A DNA stretch of 52,500 nucleotides from Neobacillus mesonae (GCF_001636315.1 NZ_KV440949.1:2913473-2965972); one strand, 5' to 3'. Counted from the first letter of the stretch, positions 22,633-31,352 are shown. The notes: a model not told the origin generated them from the sequence alone. Made by a program: numbers and translations.

Positions 22633-23205
22633 GTGGCACCTGATCGCAGAAAGATGATAGTGGATGCAGCGACAAAGTCTTTTTCATTATTTGGCTTTAA
22701 GGCAACGACAATGGATCAAGTGGCGAAGCTTGCTAATGTCGGTAAGGGAACCATTTATACATTTTTTAAAAATAAAGAAGAGCTGTTTGAAGAAATCATT
22801 TCATCGATGGTTAAAGAAATGATCGCTGAGGCTGATGCGGCGATTCAACCCGGTCTGCCGATTACGGAAAATGTCCATCATGCCTTATATCGCTTATTGG
22901 AGTTTCGTTCCAAGCACCAGCTAATGATTAAACTTGTTCAGGAAGAAGCGGAAATGGGCACTTTGGCGGTTTCTGAAATGCTGCAGCATGTGGAAAATGA
23001 GATAATTGCCTATTTAAAAAATAAGCTTGAAATTGCGATTGAGAAGGGATCTATCCCGCCAATGAATACAGAGCTGACAAGCTTCTTATTGTTAAAAATG
23101 TATATTGCGTTAGTGTCGGATTGGGAAAGAAATCATGAACCACTAAGCTCAGGGCAAATTGCCGAAGTCATGAAGGTGTTTCTATTAAAAGGACTTCCGG
23201 AATAA
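22633..23205 (+). CDS. TetR/AcrR family transcriptional regulator
   Basis: The 190-residue protein has an N-terminal TetR domain with the HTH at about 28-50 (TTMDQVAKLANVGKGTIYTFFKNKEELF), then an all-helical ligand-binding domain. Only the DNA-binding part is conserved, so ligand and targets are unknown. GTG 22633 is preferred because GGGG at 22619-22622 is well spaced for it; ATG 22624 is too close. It is divergent from the germination operon and followed by a repeat array. Confidence 0.85.
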   Translation: MAPDRRKMIVDAATKSFSLFGFKATTMDQVAKLANVGKGTIYTFFKNKEELFEEIISSMVKEMIAEADAAIQPGLPITENVHHALYRLLEFRSKHQLMIKLVQEEAEMGTLAVSEMLQHVENEIIAYLKNKLEIAIEKGSIPPMNTELTSFLLLKMYIALVSDWERNHEPLSSGQIAEVMKVFLLKGLPE

Positions 23206-23235
23206 AAAAAGCAATAGGTTGGCAAAATTCCAAAA

Positions 23236-23816
23236 GGACTATGGGACAAAAAAGCGGGTAACAGATCGGAAATGTCCTTCATAAGCCCGATGAAGGACAA
23301 AACAGGCGGGATCCAGGTCCAAATGGTCTTCATAAGGCTGATGAAGGACAAAACAGGCGGGAGCCAAGTTCAAAATGGTCTTCATAAGGCTGATGAAGGA
23401 CAAAACAAGCGGGATCCAGGTTCAAAATGGTCTTCATAAGGCTGATGAAGGACAAAACAGGCGGGATCCAGGTTCAAAATGGTCTTCATAAGGCTGATGA
23501 AGGACAAAACAGGCGGGATCCAGGTTCAAAATGGTCTTCATAAGCCCGATGAAGGACAAAACAGGCGGAATCCAGGTCTAAAATGGTCTTCATAAGGCTG
23601 ATGAAGGACAAAACAGGCGGGAGCCAAGTTCAAAATGGTCTTCATAAGGCTGATGAAGGACAAAACAGCAGGGAACCAGGTTTAAAATGTCAAGCGGGAA
23701 ACTGTCCCATAGAGAGGTTCTATGGGACAAAAAAGCGGGTGACAAGCCGGGAACTGTCCCATAGAGAGGTTCCATGGGACAAAAAAGCGAGTGACAAGCC
23801 AGGAACTGTCCTATAG
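23236..23816 (+). repeat. 52-bp hairpin-repeat arrays C and D (nested)
   Basis: Type C units (GTCCTTCAT or GGTCTTCAT, loop AAGGCTG or AAGCCCG, ATGAAGGAC, AAAACAGGCGGGATCCAGG) start at 23274, 23325, 23377, 23429, 23481, 23533, 23585 and 23637; steps are 51 then 52. Type D units (GTCCCATAG, loop AGAGGTT, CTATGGGAC, AAAAAAGCGGGTGACAAGCC) start at 23704 and 23756, with a terminal half at 23808, again 52 apart. A type D right stem (CTATGGGAC, about 23239) also opens the locus, so the C block lies inside a D array. It lies between convergent genes. Confidence 0.93.
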
Positions 23817-23888
23817 CCCAAATTTATATGAACCAATTTAAGCTGCCAAATTCCCTAAGGAATGCCTCTCTCATAGTCAAAAACAAAG

Positions 23889-24143
23889 CTAGCGCTTTTT
23901 TCGCAGATTTTCCTGTGCCATTTTGACAAGCTCGCGGACCATGCTGCCGCCAAGCCTGCCGCCAACTTTGCCAGCCTGTTCAGACGTAAGCTGTCCATTG
24001 TAGCCCTTTTTTAATGGCACGCCTACTTCTTCTGCCGCTTCAAACTTGGCATCTTCAGGGCTTTGTGACTGAACAACCTTCGCCTTAAGCTGGTCTAATC
24101 CCTGTCGAGCTTCGGGGACCAATATTTTATTTCTCCTTGCCAT
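23889..24143 (-). CDS. Alpha/beta-type small acid-soluble spore protein
   Basis: The 84-residue protein shows the SASP alpha/beta signature: NKILVPEARQGLDQLKAKVV, the GPR protease cleavage region KFEAAEEVGV, and the DNA-binding helix region LTSEQAGKVGGRLGGSMVRELVKMAQ. These proteins coat DNA in the forespore, protect it from UV and heat, and are degraded at germination. ATG 24143 follows GGAGG at the right distance. The C-terminus is basic (LRKKR). A sigma-G-like promoter lies upstream, as expected for forespore expression. Confidence 0.93.
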   Translation of the reverse strand: MARRNKILVPEARQGLDQLKAKVVQSQSPEDAKFEAAEEVGVPLKKGYNGQLTSEQAGKVGGRLGGSMVRELVKMAQENLRKKR

Positions 24144-24164
24144 CAGTAATCCCTCCTTTAACAA

Positions 24165-24194
24165 TAGGATGACCAGACAGCAAAAAAATCATCA
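24165..24194 (-). promoter_or_regulatory. Sigma-G-like promoter of the SASP gene
   Basis: On the minus strand, TGATGA, a 17-base spacer and CATCCTA, which fits the CATNNTA -10 box of sigma-G, 22 bases before the start codon. Confidence 0.5.
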
Positions 24195-24201
24195 GCAAGA
24201 C

Positions 24202-24230
24202 TGGATAATTCGTTTGGCATTCAGTATAAT
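24202..24230 (+). promoter_or_regulatory. Possible promoter of the T-box-argS transcript
   Basis: TATAAT at 24225-24230 with a weak TGGATA 17 bases upstream. It overlaps the region in front of the divergent SASP promoter. Confidence 0.4.
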
Positions 24231-24254
24231 AACTAAATAACCTGAGTCTTTATA

Positions 24255-24490
24255 AAATCAATGACAAAGAGAGTAGTTATCTAGGATGTGCTTAGCGAGT
24301 CAGGGATGGTGGAAGCCTGATACGGATGAGATAATGAAACGCACTTTGGAGATGCGGACCCGAAACAAGTAGGGTTCAGCCGGAGAACACTCCGTTACCA
24401 AAATAAAGCTGGTTCTTATTGAACAATTAGAGTGGTACCGCGGGAAATATAACTCTCGTCTCTTCATCATAGAGGCGGGAGTTTTTTGTT
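24255..24490 (+). promoter_or_regulatory. T-box leader controlling argS
   Basis: The conserved T-box core AGAGTGGTACCGCGGG lies at 24429-24444 and is followed by a terminator hairpin (AACTCTCGTCTCT with AGAGGCGGGAGTT) and a T run. In stem I the likely specifier is CGC at 24340-24342, in GAAACGCACTTTGG, an arginine codon matching the gene. The AGTA motif lies near the 5' end. Uncharged tRNA-Arg should favour antitermination. Confidence 0.93.
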
Positions 24491-24519
24491 TTTTATAAAA
24501 TAGGAGGTCGAACAAAATC

Positions 24520-26214
24520 ATGAATTTTAAGAAAGAGCTTGCCGAAATTTTAGCAGGGCTGCTGGACGGAGAAAAAACAGCGGCAGAACTTGAACTGCTG
24601 ATTGAAAAACCGAAAAACGCATCACATGGAGATTTAGCATTCCCATGCTTTTCGCTTGCAAAAATTAAACGTAAAGCGCCAAACCTAATCGCACAGGAAT
24701 TGGCGGAAAAAATCCAATCCCCGACATTTGAAAAGGTAGAGGTCGTGGGAGCTTACTTAAATTTCTTTTTAAACAAAAAGCTTGTCGCAGAACAGCTTGT
24801 CAGCCAAATTATCTCGCAAAATGGAGCGTTCGGTACGCAGGAATTTGGACAGGACGGCAATGTGACCATTGATATGTCATCACCAAATATCGCAAAGCCA
24901 TTTTCTATGGGTCATTTGCGCTCTACCGTGATCGGGAATGCCATCGCGCTGATTGTGGAGAAGTGCGGTTATAAACCAATCAAAATCAACCATCTTGGCG
25001 ACTGGGGCACCCAGTTTGGGAAACTAATCACCGCTTATAAGCTTTGGGGTGATGAGGACAAAGTAAAAGCAAATCCAATCAAGGAATTATTAACCCTTTA
25101 CGTGCGTTTCCACGAAGAGGCGGAATCTAATCCATCTCTTGAGGATGATGGACGCGCTTGGTTTAAAAGATTAGAGGATGGCGATGAAGAAGCCCAATCC
25201 CTATGGCAATGGTTCCGCGATGAATCATTAAAAGAATTTGCAAGAATTTACGATTTAATGAACGTCGAGTTTGATTCTTTTAATGGTGAAGCTTTTTATA
25301 ACGATAAAATGGACCGCGTCGTCAACCTGCTCGAGGAAAAAGGGCTGCTGGTAGAATCCGATAGCGCGATGGTCGTTGAGTTAACGGAAGAAGAACTGCC
25401 TCCATGCTTGATCAAAAAGTCAGACGGAGCAACGCTTTACGCGACACGTGATTTAGCAGCTGCCCTATACCGTAAAGAAAACTATGATTTTGTAAAATCG
25501 TTATATGTGGTCGGTCACGAGCAAAGCCTTCACTTTAAGCAATTAATTGCCGTGCTTAAAAAGATGGGCTATGACTGGGCTGAGAAAATGGTCCATATTC
25601 CATTCGGCATGATGCTGAAGGACGGCAAGAAGATGTCCACACGTAAAGGTAAAGTCGTGCTTCTTGAAGAAGTATTAAATGAATCGATTGAAATGGCGCG
25701 CCACAATATTGAAGAGAAGAATCCGTCCCTTGCTAACAAGGATGAAGTCGCTAAACAAGTTGGTGTTGGCGCGGTTATTTTCCACGATTTAAAAAATAAC
25801 CGGATGAATGATATCGAGTTTTCATTAGAAGAAATGCTGCGTTTTGAAGGAGAAACAGGTCCATACGTACAATATACGTTTGCTAGAGCATGCTCTATTT
25901 TACGAAAAGGAAATTGGCAGGCAGAGGCAGCACAGCACACATTCAACACTTCATGGGAGAAAGAATGGAAGGTTGTCAGCTTCCTAATGGAATTCCCGAA
26001 TGCCATTAAACGCGCATGTGAGAATTTTGACCCATCCCTGATTGCAAAATATGTTGTTGATCTTGCGCAAGTCTTTAATAAATACTATGCAGAAGTTCGG
26101 ATTCTTGAAGAAAGCGAAGAGCAGCCAGCCCGCTTAGCACTAGTATATAGCGTGACCGAAGTTCTTAAAGAAGGTTTAAGATTGCTTGGCATTAAAGCTC
26201 CTGAGGAAATGTAA
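24520..26214 (+). CDS. argS: Arginyl-tRNA synthetase
   Basis: The 564-residue class I enzyme charges tRNA-Arg. The N-terminal Add-1 domain (about 1-110) precedes the HIGH-type motif FSMGHLRS at 128-135; [14 protein letters not shown] follows. The KMSKS loop is KMSTR at 371-375. The C-terminal DALR anticodon-binding domain ends [10 protein letters not shown]. Length is normal for the Bacillus enzyme (about 556). AGGAGG lies about 12 bases before ATG 24520. The T-box immediately upstream fits the assignment. No terminator is obvious after it. Confidence 0.96.
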   Translation: MNFKKELAEILAGLLDGEKTAAELELLIEKPKNASHGDLAFPCFSLAKIKRKAPNLIAQELAEKIQSPTFEKVEVVGAYLNFFLNKKLVAEQLVSQIISQNGAFGTQEFGQDGNVTIDMSSPNIAKPFSMGHLRSTVIGNAIALIVEKCGYKPIKINHLGDWGTQFGKLITAYKLWGDEDKVKANPIKELLTLYVRFHEEAESNPSLEDDGRAWFKRLEDGDEEAQSLWQWFRDESLKEFARIYDLMNVEFDSFNGEAFYNDKMDRVVNLLEEKGLLVESDSAMVVELTEEELPPCLIKKSDGATLYATRDLAAALYRKENYDFVKSLYVVGHEQSLHFKQLIAVLKKMGYDWAEKMVHIPFGMMLKDGKKMSTRKGKVVLLEEVLNESIEMARHNIEEKNPSLANKDEVAKQVGVGAVIFHDLKNNRMNDIEFSLEEMLRFEGETGPYVQYTFARACSILRKGNWQAEAAQHTFNTSWEKEWKVVSFLMEFPNAIKRACENFDPSLIAKYVVDLAQVFNKYYAEVRILEESEEQPARLALVYSVTEVLKEGLRLLGIKAPEEM

Positions 26215-26286
26215 GCCTTATTGGTTTAAAAATTGGGGGATTATGGTATAGAATAAAGTTATACGAAATACAAGGGAGGCTAAGTA

Positions 26287-26754
26287 ATGAGTGAACTGCT
26301 AATTAAGAGCTATGAAACCGCAAGAAGATTTTTTATAAAAAATGTGGAAGCGTTGGATGAGAGTATTTTACATGTCCAGCCTGAAGGCTTTAAAAATTCT
26401 ATTCATTGGCATGTTGGCCACGTATTAACGGTGGCTGAGCAATTTGTCTTTGGTTTCCCGAAAAAATCAAACAACCTGCCGGCAAATTATCTCGAACTTT
26501 TCGGGAACGGTACGAAACCAGCTGATTGGAACGAAGATGTTCCATCTGTTAAGGATCTGACCGCCCAATTAAAGGATCAGATTAAGCGGATTAAAGAAAT
26601 TCCGGCTAACAGCTTTGACCATAAGCTTCCAGAGCCATTTTTAGGGCAGGAAACTGTTGGCGAATTAACTAGTTTTGCTGTTTTCCATGAGGCGCTTCAT
26701 TTAGGGAAAATTCAAGAAATGAAACGTGTCATTGAAATAGCTGGCTCAAAGTAA
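26287..26754 (+). CDS. DinB family protein
   Basis: The 155-residue four-helix protein has the metal-site histidines in SIHWHVGHVL (around 38-45) and in FAVFHEALHLGKIQEMK near the C-terminus, typical of DinB/YfiT proteins such as B. subtilis YuaE. Substrate unknown. GGGAGG sits eight bases before ATG 26287. It has a clear terminator and lies 70 bp after argS, so it may or may not share the argS transcript. Confidence 0.82.
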   Translation: MSELLIKSYETARRFFIKNVEALDESILHVQPEGFKNSIHWHVGHVLTVAEQFVFGFPKKSNNLPANYLELFGNGTKPADWNEDVPSVKDLTAQLKDQIKRIKEIPANSFDHKLPEPFLGQETVGELTSFAVFHEALHLGKIQEMKRVIEIAGSK

Positions 26755-26771
26755 ACGGCATCATGAAATTT

Positions 26772-26800
26772 CGTTTCTACAATTTGTAGAAACGTTTTTT
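26772..26800 (+). terminator. Terminator after the DinB gene
   Basis: CGTTTCTAC pairs with GTAGAAACG over AATTT, followed by TTTTTT. Confidence 0.88.
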
Positions 26801-26834
26801 CATTTATTTTAAAGAGAGGAATTCTAACGTCTTT

Positions 26835-28013
26835 ATGGAAAAATCACTACGTAAAGAAAAGATTTGGACAAAGGATTTTGTGCTGATTGTTTGTGCCAAC
26901 TTTTTTATCTTTCTCGGATTTCAGATGACGCTGCCAACGATTCCGCTTTTTGTTGAGGATTTAGGTGGAAATGACCAATTAATCGGTTTTGTCGTTGGAA
27001 TCTTTACCTTTTCAGCCTTACTGCTTCGCCCGTTTGCCGGGAATTGGCTGGAGACAAAGGGGAGGGGCTTTGTCTATTTAACAGGCCTGACCATTTTTGT
27101 TCTGTCTGTCGGTTCCTTCGGTTTTTTAATGAGTATTGCCTTGTTATTTTTCATGCGGGTCATCCAGGGGGCTGGATGGGGGCTTTCGACGACAGCATCA
27201 GGGACGATTGCTACGGATTTAATTCCATCATCGAGACGCGGCGAAGGGATGGGCTATTACGGCCTGTCCGGGAATATCGCAATGGCATTTGGGCCATCAC
27301 TTGGGCTGATTTTAACCGGGGCGATCTCCTTTAAGCTCTTTTTCCTCATTTGCGCAGGTTTAGGGCTGACCGCCTTATTCCTGTCATCGAGGATCACCTA
27401 TCGAAAGGTGGAACCAAGACCGAAAGAGAAGATGGCCAGGCTGGATATTTACGAAAAGAGTGCCATAAAGCCGGCAATGCTGATGTTTTTCATCACGGTA
27501 ACGTTTGGCGGAATTGCATCCTTTTTGCCGTTATATACAGCACAAAAGAATATTACCGGTATCCAATGGTATTTCTTGCTGTATGCTATTTCCGTAATGT
27601 TAACGAGGACATTCGCCGGGCAGCTATATGATCGTAAAGGCCACCGGGCTGTGTTTATTCCTGGAACGCTATTAATTTTGATTGCCATGGTGTTACTAGC
27701 ATGGCTGCCAAATAGTACGATTCTATTTATAGCTGCTGTGTTGTATGGTTTAGGTTTCGGAACCGTACAGCCAGCCCTGCAGGCATGGTCGATTGAAAAA
27801 ACGCCAATTAATCGTAGGGGAATGGCGAATGCCACTTTCTTCTCTTTCTTTGATTTAGGGATTGGCATCGGGGCGATGTTCTTTGGGCAAATCAGTCACA
27901 TGTACGGATACAGTACCATTTATCAAACCGCTGCCGTGTCCGTGTTCTTATCGATGCTGTTATATATGTACTTCCTATATAAGGAAAAAACTTCAATTAA
28001 AAAGACGTGCTGA
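26835..28013 (+). CDS. MFS transporter
   Basis: The 392-residue protein has 12 predicted membrane segments. The first half includes LLLRPFAGNWLETKGRGFV, the loop 2-3 motif A region, and MRVIQGAGWGLSTTASGTIATDLIPSSRRGEGMGYYGLSGN, the drug-efflux motif region. Putative drug exporters of the YwoG/YfkF type look like this; substrate unknown. AGAGAGG about 15 bases before ATG 26835 is a weak site. The gene has no neighbours in the same operon, and the next element is a guanidine riboswitch. Confidence 0.85.
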   Translation: MEKSLRKEKIWTKDFVLIVCANFFIFLGFQMTLPTIPLFVEDLGGNDQLIGFVVGIFTFSALLLRPFAGNWLETKGRGFVYLTGLTIFVLSVGSFGFLMSIALLFFMRVIQGAGWGLSTTASGTIATDLIPSSRRGEGMGYYGLSGNIAMAFGPSLGLILTGAISFKLFFLICAGLGLTALFLSSRITYRKVEPRPKEKMARLDIYEKSAIKPAMLMFFITVTFGGIASFLPLYTAQKNITGIQWYFLLYAISVMLTRTFAGQLYDRKGHRAVFIPGTLLILIAMVLLAWLPNSTILFIAAVLYGLGFGTVQPALQAWSIEKTPINRRGMANATFFSFFDLGIGIGAMFFGQISHMYGYSTIYQTAAVSVFLSMLLYMYFLYKEKTSIKKTC

Positions 28014-28054
28014 TAAGTTCGTTATGTGCTAAAATGGTTTTAAATTCAATATAG

Positions 28055-28190
28055 AAGGTTTTCTAGGGTTCCGTGACTTTGAGAAGTCAGTCTGGTCCGA
28101 GAGAAAACGCACACTGTGGAATAGTGTGTACACGGAGGGATAAAAGCCTGGGAGATACTGATGAAACAGTTATCTCCTAGGCTTTTTATT
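28055..28190 (+). promoter_or_regulatory. Guanidine-I (ykkC) riboswitch with terminator
   Basis: The conserved ykkC elements appear in order: CTAGGGTTCCG, CTGGTCCGAGAG, ACACGGAGGGATAAAAGCC. A terminator follows, with AGCCTGGGAGATA pairing with TATCTCCTAGGCT and then TTTTTATT. Guanidinium binding is expected to stabilise the aptamer and let transcription continue into the exporter genes. Confidence 0.93.
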
Positions 28191-28215
28191 ATGAACTTTT
28201 TAGGGAGTGGTTAGA

Positions 28216-28557
28216 ATGAACTTACAATGGACGAAGGTGTTTTTTGCGGCCTTTTTTGAAGTGTTTTGGGTAATTGGATTAAAGCATGCATATGATTTTT
28301 GGACATGGGCTGGAACAGTGGTATCTATTATTATTAGCTTCTATGTATTAATTGATGCCGGACGAAAGCTGCCAGTGGGAACAGTATACGCTGTATTTGT
28401 AGGCTTAGGGACAGCAGGAACGGTTCTTTCCGACATAATCTTTTTTGGCGAACCTTTTGAAGTGAAAAAAATGGTATTAATTCTTGTATTGTTAATTGGG
28501 GTAATTGGGTTGAAGCTGGTTACCGATGATAAGGCTGTGGAAGGAGCGGATTCTTAA
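28216..28557 (+). CDS. ykkC: SMR-family guanidinium exporter subunit (YkkC-like)
   Basis: The 113-residue four-helix protein belongs to the small multidrug resistance family: [20 protein letters not shown] carries the membrane-embedded Glu of helix 1, and [28 protein letters not shown] is the SMR signature. ATG 28216 follows AGGGAG at a spacing of 9. The riboswitch makes guanidinium the likely substrate, exchanged for protons. The next gene overlaps it by one base; the two probably form a heterodimer like YkkCD. Confidence 0.9.
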   Translation: MNLQWTKVFFAAFFEVFWVIGLKHAYDFWTWAGTVVSIIISFYVLIDAGRKLPVGTVYAVFVGLGTAGTVLSDIIFFGEPFEVKKMVLILVLLIGVIGLKLVTDDKAVEGADS

Positions 28558-28871
28558 TGGCATGGGTTTCTTTGGTGTTGGCCGGCATATTTGAAATGTT
28601 TGGGGTTACGATGATTAATAAAGTGAATAAAGACAAAAGCTTGCTTTCAATCATTTTATTAATGGTCGGGTTTGGCTGCAGCTTTCTATTCCTCGCGCTC
28701 GCGATGCAATCCTTGCCGATGGGAACTGCCTATGCGATTTGGACAGGTATTGGTGCCTCCGGCGGCGCGCTGCTAGGAATGGTTTTATATGGTGAATCAA
28801 AAGATTGGAAGAGGCTTTTGTTTATTTTTATGGTATTAGGAGCGGCTATTGGATTAAAGCTTGTTTCTTAA
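28557..28871 (+). CDS. ykkD: SMR-family guanidinium exporter subunit (YkkD-like)
   Basis: This 104-residue four-helix protein starts [22 protein letters not shown] with the conserved Glu in helix 1 and continues PMGTAYAIWTGIGASGGALLGMVLYGE. The ATG shares its A with the TAA of the first subunit, and AAGGAG lies ten bases upstream, so translation is coupled. The two subunits are diverged from each other, which fits an obligate antiparallel heterodimer. Confidence 0.9.
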   Translation: MAWVSLVLAGIFEMFGVTMINKVNKDKSLLSIILLMVGFGCSFLFLALAMQSLPMGTAYAIWTGIGASGGALLGMVLYGESKDWKRLLFIFMVLGAAIGLKLVS

Positions 28872-28877
28872 TATTAT

Positions 28878-29183
28878 TGAGGACGAAAAACAAAATGAAA
28901 CCAGTGAAACTGTCTTTAATAAGGAATCTTGGAGACAAACCGCCCTACAGAAATTGAGAAACTGTCTTCAAAAAAGGTTCTTCTTGTAGACAAACGGCCC
29001 TACAAAAATGGAGAAACTGTCCTCAAAAAGGGTTCTTGGAGACAAACGGCCCTACAAAAATGGAGAAACTGTCTTCAATAAGGCTTCTTAAGGACAAAAT
29101 GCCTTACAAAATAGTGAAAACTGTCTTTAATAAATCCTCTTAAAGACAAAATACCTCCGAAATCCTAAAAAATTGTCTTTAAT
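28878..29183 (+). repeat. 52-bp hairpin-repeat array E (GTCTTTAAT type)
   Basis: Left stems start at 28912, 28964, 29019, 29071, 29123 and 29175. The steps are 52, 55, 52, 52 and 52; the 55 is due to a short insertion near 28982. Stems vary between GTCTTTAA with TTAAAGAC and GTCTTCAA with TTAAGGAC. They are followed by AAACGGCCCTACAAAAATGG and GAGAAACT. The locus opens with a right stem and ends with an unpaired left stem. It lies between convergent genes. Confidence 0.88.
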
Positions 29184-29188
29184 ATTTA

Positions 29189-29225
29189 AAACACCCTCAA
29201 GAAAGTTCTTAAGGGTGTTTTTTTG
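29189..29225. terminator. Bidirectional terminator between the SMR and DedA genes
   Basis: ACACCCTCAAGAA pairs with TTCTTAAGGGTGT around AG (one mismatch), with T runs on the plus strand and A-rich sequence before it. Confidence 0.85.
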
Positions 29226-29231
29226 AACAGA

Positions 29232-29825
29232 TTAGTCGTTCGTTTTCCTCGTCTTTTGAATTAAAAAATAAATGGCTCCAATTACCAGCGCTGCAATGAT
29301 AATCGGAATGATATATGGCTGTGCGTATTCTTTAATATGTGACCAGTTGCTGCCTAAGACTTCTCCTAAATAAAGGAAAAGAATGGTCCATGGGATGATG
29401 GCCGCTACCGTATAAAGAGTAAACTTTGAAGCAGACATTTTGGCAATCCCGGCTGGAATCGAGATGGCGTGCCGGACGACAGGGATGAACCTGGCTGTGA
29501 AAATAACGCCAGCGCCATATTTTCGGAACCAATTCTCCGCAACATCAATATGTTTCTTTTTAATTAACACATATTTGCCATATTTCTCTAAAAAAGGTCT
29601 TCCGCCATAATAGCCCGCCCAATACAAAAATAATTGCGCCAGCGTACCGCCGATGGTGCCTGCGATAATAGCACCAAAATAATTAATATGCCCTTGTGAA
29701 ATCATGTATCCCCCATAGCCTAAAACGATTTCGCTGGGGATAATTTCAATCATTAATCCTAAAGCAATGCCTAAGTATCCTAATTGTGATAAGAAATCTA
29801 AAATAGAAAAAATAAATTCCGACAT
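29232..29825 (-). CDS. uptA: DedA family membrane protein, likely UptA/YngC type
   Basis: The 197-residue protein has the DedA hallmarks: IEIIPSEIVLGYGGYMISQG with the membrane-embedded Glu, GTIGGTLAQLFLYWAGYYGGRPFLEKYGKY, and the motif FTARFIPVVRHAISIPAGIAKM. Several DedA proteins, including B. subtilis UptA (YngC), recycle undecaprenyl phosphate across the membrane, and this one looks close to YngC by eye. AAGGGTG precedes the ATG. The exact paralogue is uncertain, so the symbol is tentative. Confidence 0.8.
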   Translation of the reverse strand: MSEFIFSILDFLSQLGYLGIALGLMIEIIPSEIVLGYGGYMISQGHINYFGAIIAGTIGGTLAQLFLYWAGYYGGRPFLEKYGKYVLIKKKHIDVAENWFRKYGAGVIFTARFIPVVRHAISIPAGIAKMSASKFTLYTVAAIIPWTILFLYLGEVLGSNWSHIKEYAQPYIIPIIIAALVIGAIYFLIQKTRKTND

Positions 29826-29867
29826 AGCGCACCCTTCACTTATGTAATCAGTCGTTAACTATAATCA

Positions 29868-29916
29868 AGGTCCAGCTTCAGCCCCTGATCGAGGCGTTCC
29901 GCTTTTCTAAGTTTAT
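29868..29916. repeat. Possible copy of the Bacillaceae GTCCAGC dispersed repeat
   Basis: GGTCCAGCTTCAGCCCC, then GATCGAGGCGTTCCGC, resembles from memory the GGTCCAGCTCCAGCGCCTAG-type repeat common between Bacillaceae genes. No second copy is in this window. Confidence 0.3.
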
Positions 29917-30028
29917 AACAGTTTGTCTCATATTAAAATATATATGGCCTCCTATTGGAAACATTCCTTCAAATGGGCTCGAAATAAAATAGTAAAGGCA
30001 GCGGAATATGAACCGCCGCCCTGTTCAT

Positions 30029-31216
30029 TTACGCACTTAACGATTTTCTAGAAGAAAACATATAGTTTCGATGATGGTAATGAATACTGTACACAAGTCC
30101 CATTGCGAACATATTTCCCATTAGCGAACTGCCGCCGTAGCTTATAAATGGGAGCGGGATCCCAGTGATCGGTAGCACCTGTATCGTCATCCCGACATTT
30201 TGGAACACATGGAAGGTTATCATGCTAATGATCCCAGTGCAGACATACGTATTAAACGAATCATTCGTATCCAGTGCTGTTTTGATTAAATGATAAATTA
30301 GCAGGAAGAATAGGCTGATTACGATGCTTCCGCCAATAAACCCATACTCCTCGCCTATGACGCTGAAAATAAAATCGGTATGGGATTCCGGAACATACAC
30401 CTCGCTATTGCGAAACCCCTTTCCGGAGATAAGTCCTGATCCAATCGCACTTAGCGACTTTACCAAGTGGTAGCTCGAACCGCTCGCATACGTATAAGGA
30501 TCTAGCCAAGAATAAATACGATTAAATTGATAGGTTTGAACCTTTAGGTATTTTTCAAGCAGCTCCGGTTTTATGATAACAAGATAAATTATAAAACCAC
30601 CCAATGAGGCTCCGGTCCCGTAAATCGGCAGAATGAGTTTCCATGAAATTCCGGACACAAGAATGATACCGGTTAAGATCGATAAAATGACAAGCGCTGT
30701 TCCGAGGTCAGGCTGAAGCATGATTAATCCGACCGGAACGGCGGTGGTTACTCCTAATTTCAATAACAAGCCAAAATCTGTTTTCAGAGATTTAATAATA
30801 TATTTTTCGTGGTGCGAGGTAATCACGCGGCTAAGGGCTAAAATCAAAAACACTTTCACAAATTCTGAAGGCTGAATTTGCCCTATTGCGGGAATGACAA
30901 ACCAGCTTTTTGCCCCATTTCGGTACGGGGCGATGCTTTCAGGAGCAACATAAACCGCAATTAGCAGCAATAAGCCAAACCCATATAAGATCCATGCAAG
31001 CCTTTTAAGCTGAAAACTGTCAAAGAAAATCGTGATAGTAATAATAATGGCACCAACCACATACCAAACGACCTGCATGATCATAAAGTTCCTGTCGCCA
31101 TATTGGCCGGTCGATTGCGCGCTGTTGATGGCAATGCAGCTAATTAGGAAAAAAAGAAATAACAGCAGCGTTAATGTCCAGTCGAACCGATCTGTCTTTT
31201 TTGTGTATTTTTCCAT
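30029..31216 (-). CDS. rodA: FtsW/RodA/SpoVE family glycosyltransferase, RodA-like
   Basis: The 395-residue protein has ten hydrophobic segments and the SEDS signatures: SWFVIPAIGQIQPSEFVKVFLILALSR, LQPDLGTALVIL and the extracellular VPESHTDFIFSVIGEEYGFIG with the functional Asp, ending PLPFISYGGSSL. SEDS proteins polymerise lipid II into glycan strands together with a class B PBP. The short N-terminus and overall length fit RodA more than FtsW or SpoVE. ATG 31216 is chosen behind AGGTGA; the in-frame GTG 31225 lacks room. The gene has no partner here. Confidence 0.85.
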   Translation of the reverse strand: MEKYTKKTDRFDWTLTLLLFLFFLISCIAINSAQSTGQYGDRNFMIMQVVWYVVGAIIITITIFFDSFQLKRLAWILYGFGLLLLIAVYVAPESIAPYRNGAKSWFVIPAIGQIQPSEFVKVFLILALSRVITSHHEKYIIKSLKTDFGLLLKLGVTTAVPVGLIMLQPDLGTALVILSILTGIILVSGISWKLILPIYGTGASLGGFIIYLVIIKPELLEKYLKVQTYQFNRIYSWLDPYTYASGSSYHLVKSLSAIGSGLISGKGFRNSEVYVPESHTDFIFSVIGEEYGFIGGSIVISLFFLLIYHLIKTALDTNDSFNTYVCTGIISMITFHVFQNVGMTIQVLPITGIPLPFISYGGSSLMGNMFAMGLVYSIHYHHRNYMFSSRKSLSA

Positions 31217-31352
31217 AGGCTTCACCTGGTAATTACATATTTCCCTCCATTATAGGGTACTTCTTCCTTTTTAAGCGTAACATAGTAACCGACATTAATA
31301 TAGCATTCCCTATATACTAAACGATTCTCATAAAGAAAGGTTTCACCTTTTC

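Noticed and set aside
23583..23816. Open frames on both strands inside arrays C and D
   Set aside because: Same effect as in array B: long frames arise from repeat sequence without stops.
25569..26006. 145-codon frame antisense to argS
   Set aside because: Shadow of the highly conserved argS sequence on the other strand.
27449..27868. 139-codon frame antisense to the MFS gene
   Set aside because: Shadow frame; composition mirrors the membrane protein and there is no ribosome binding site.
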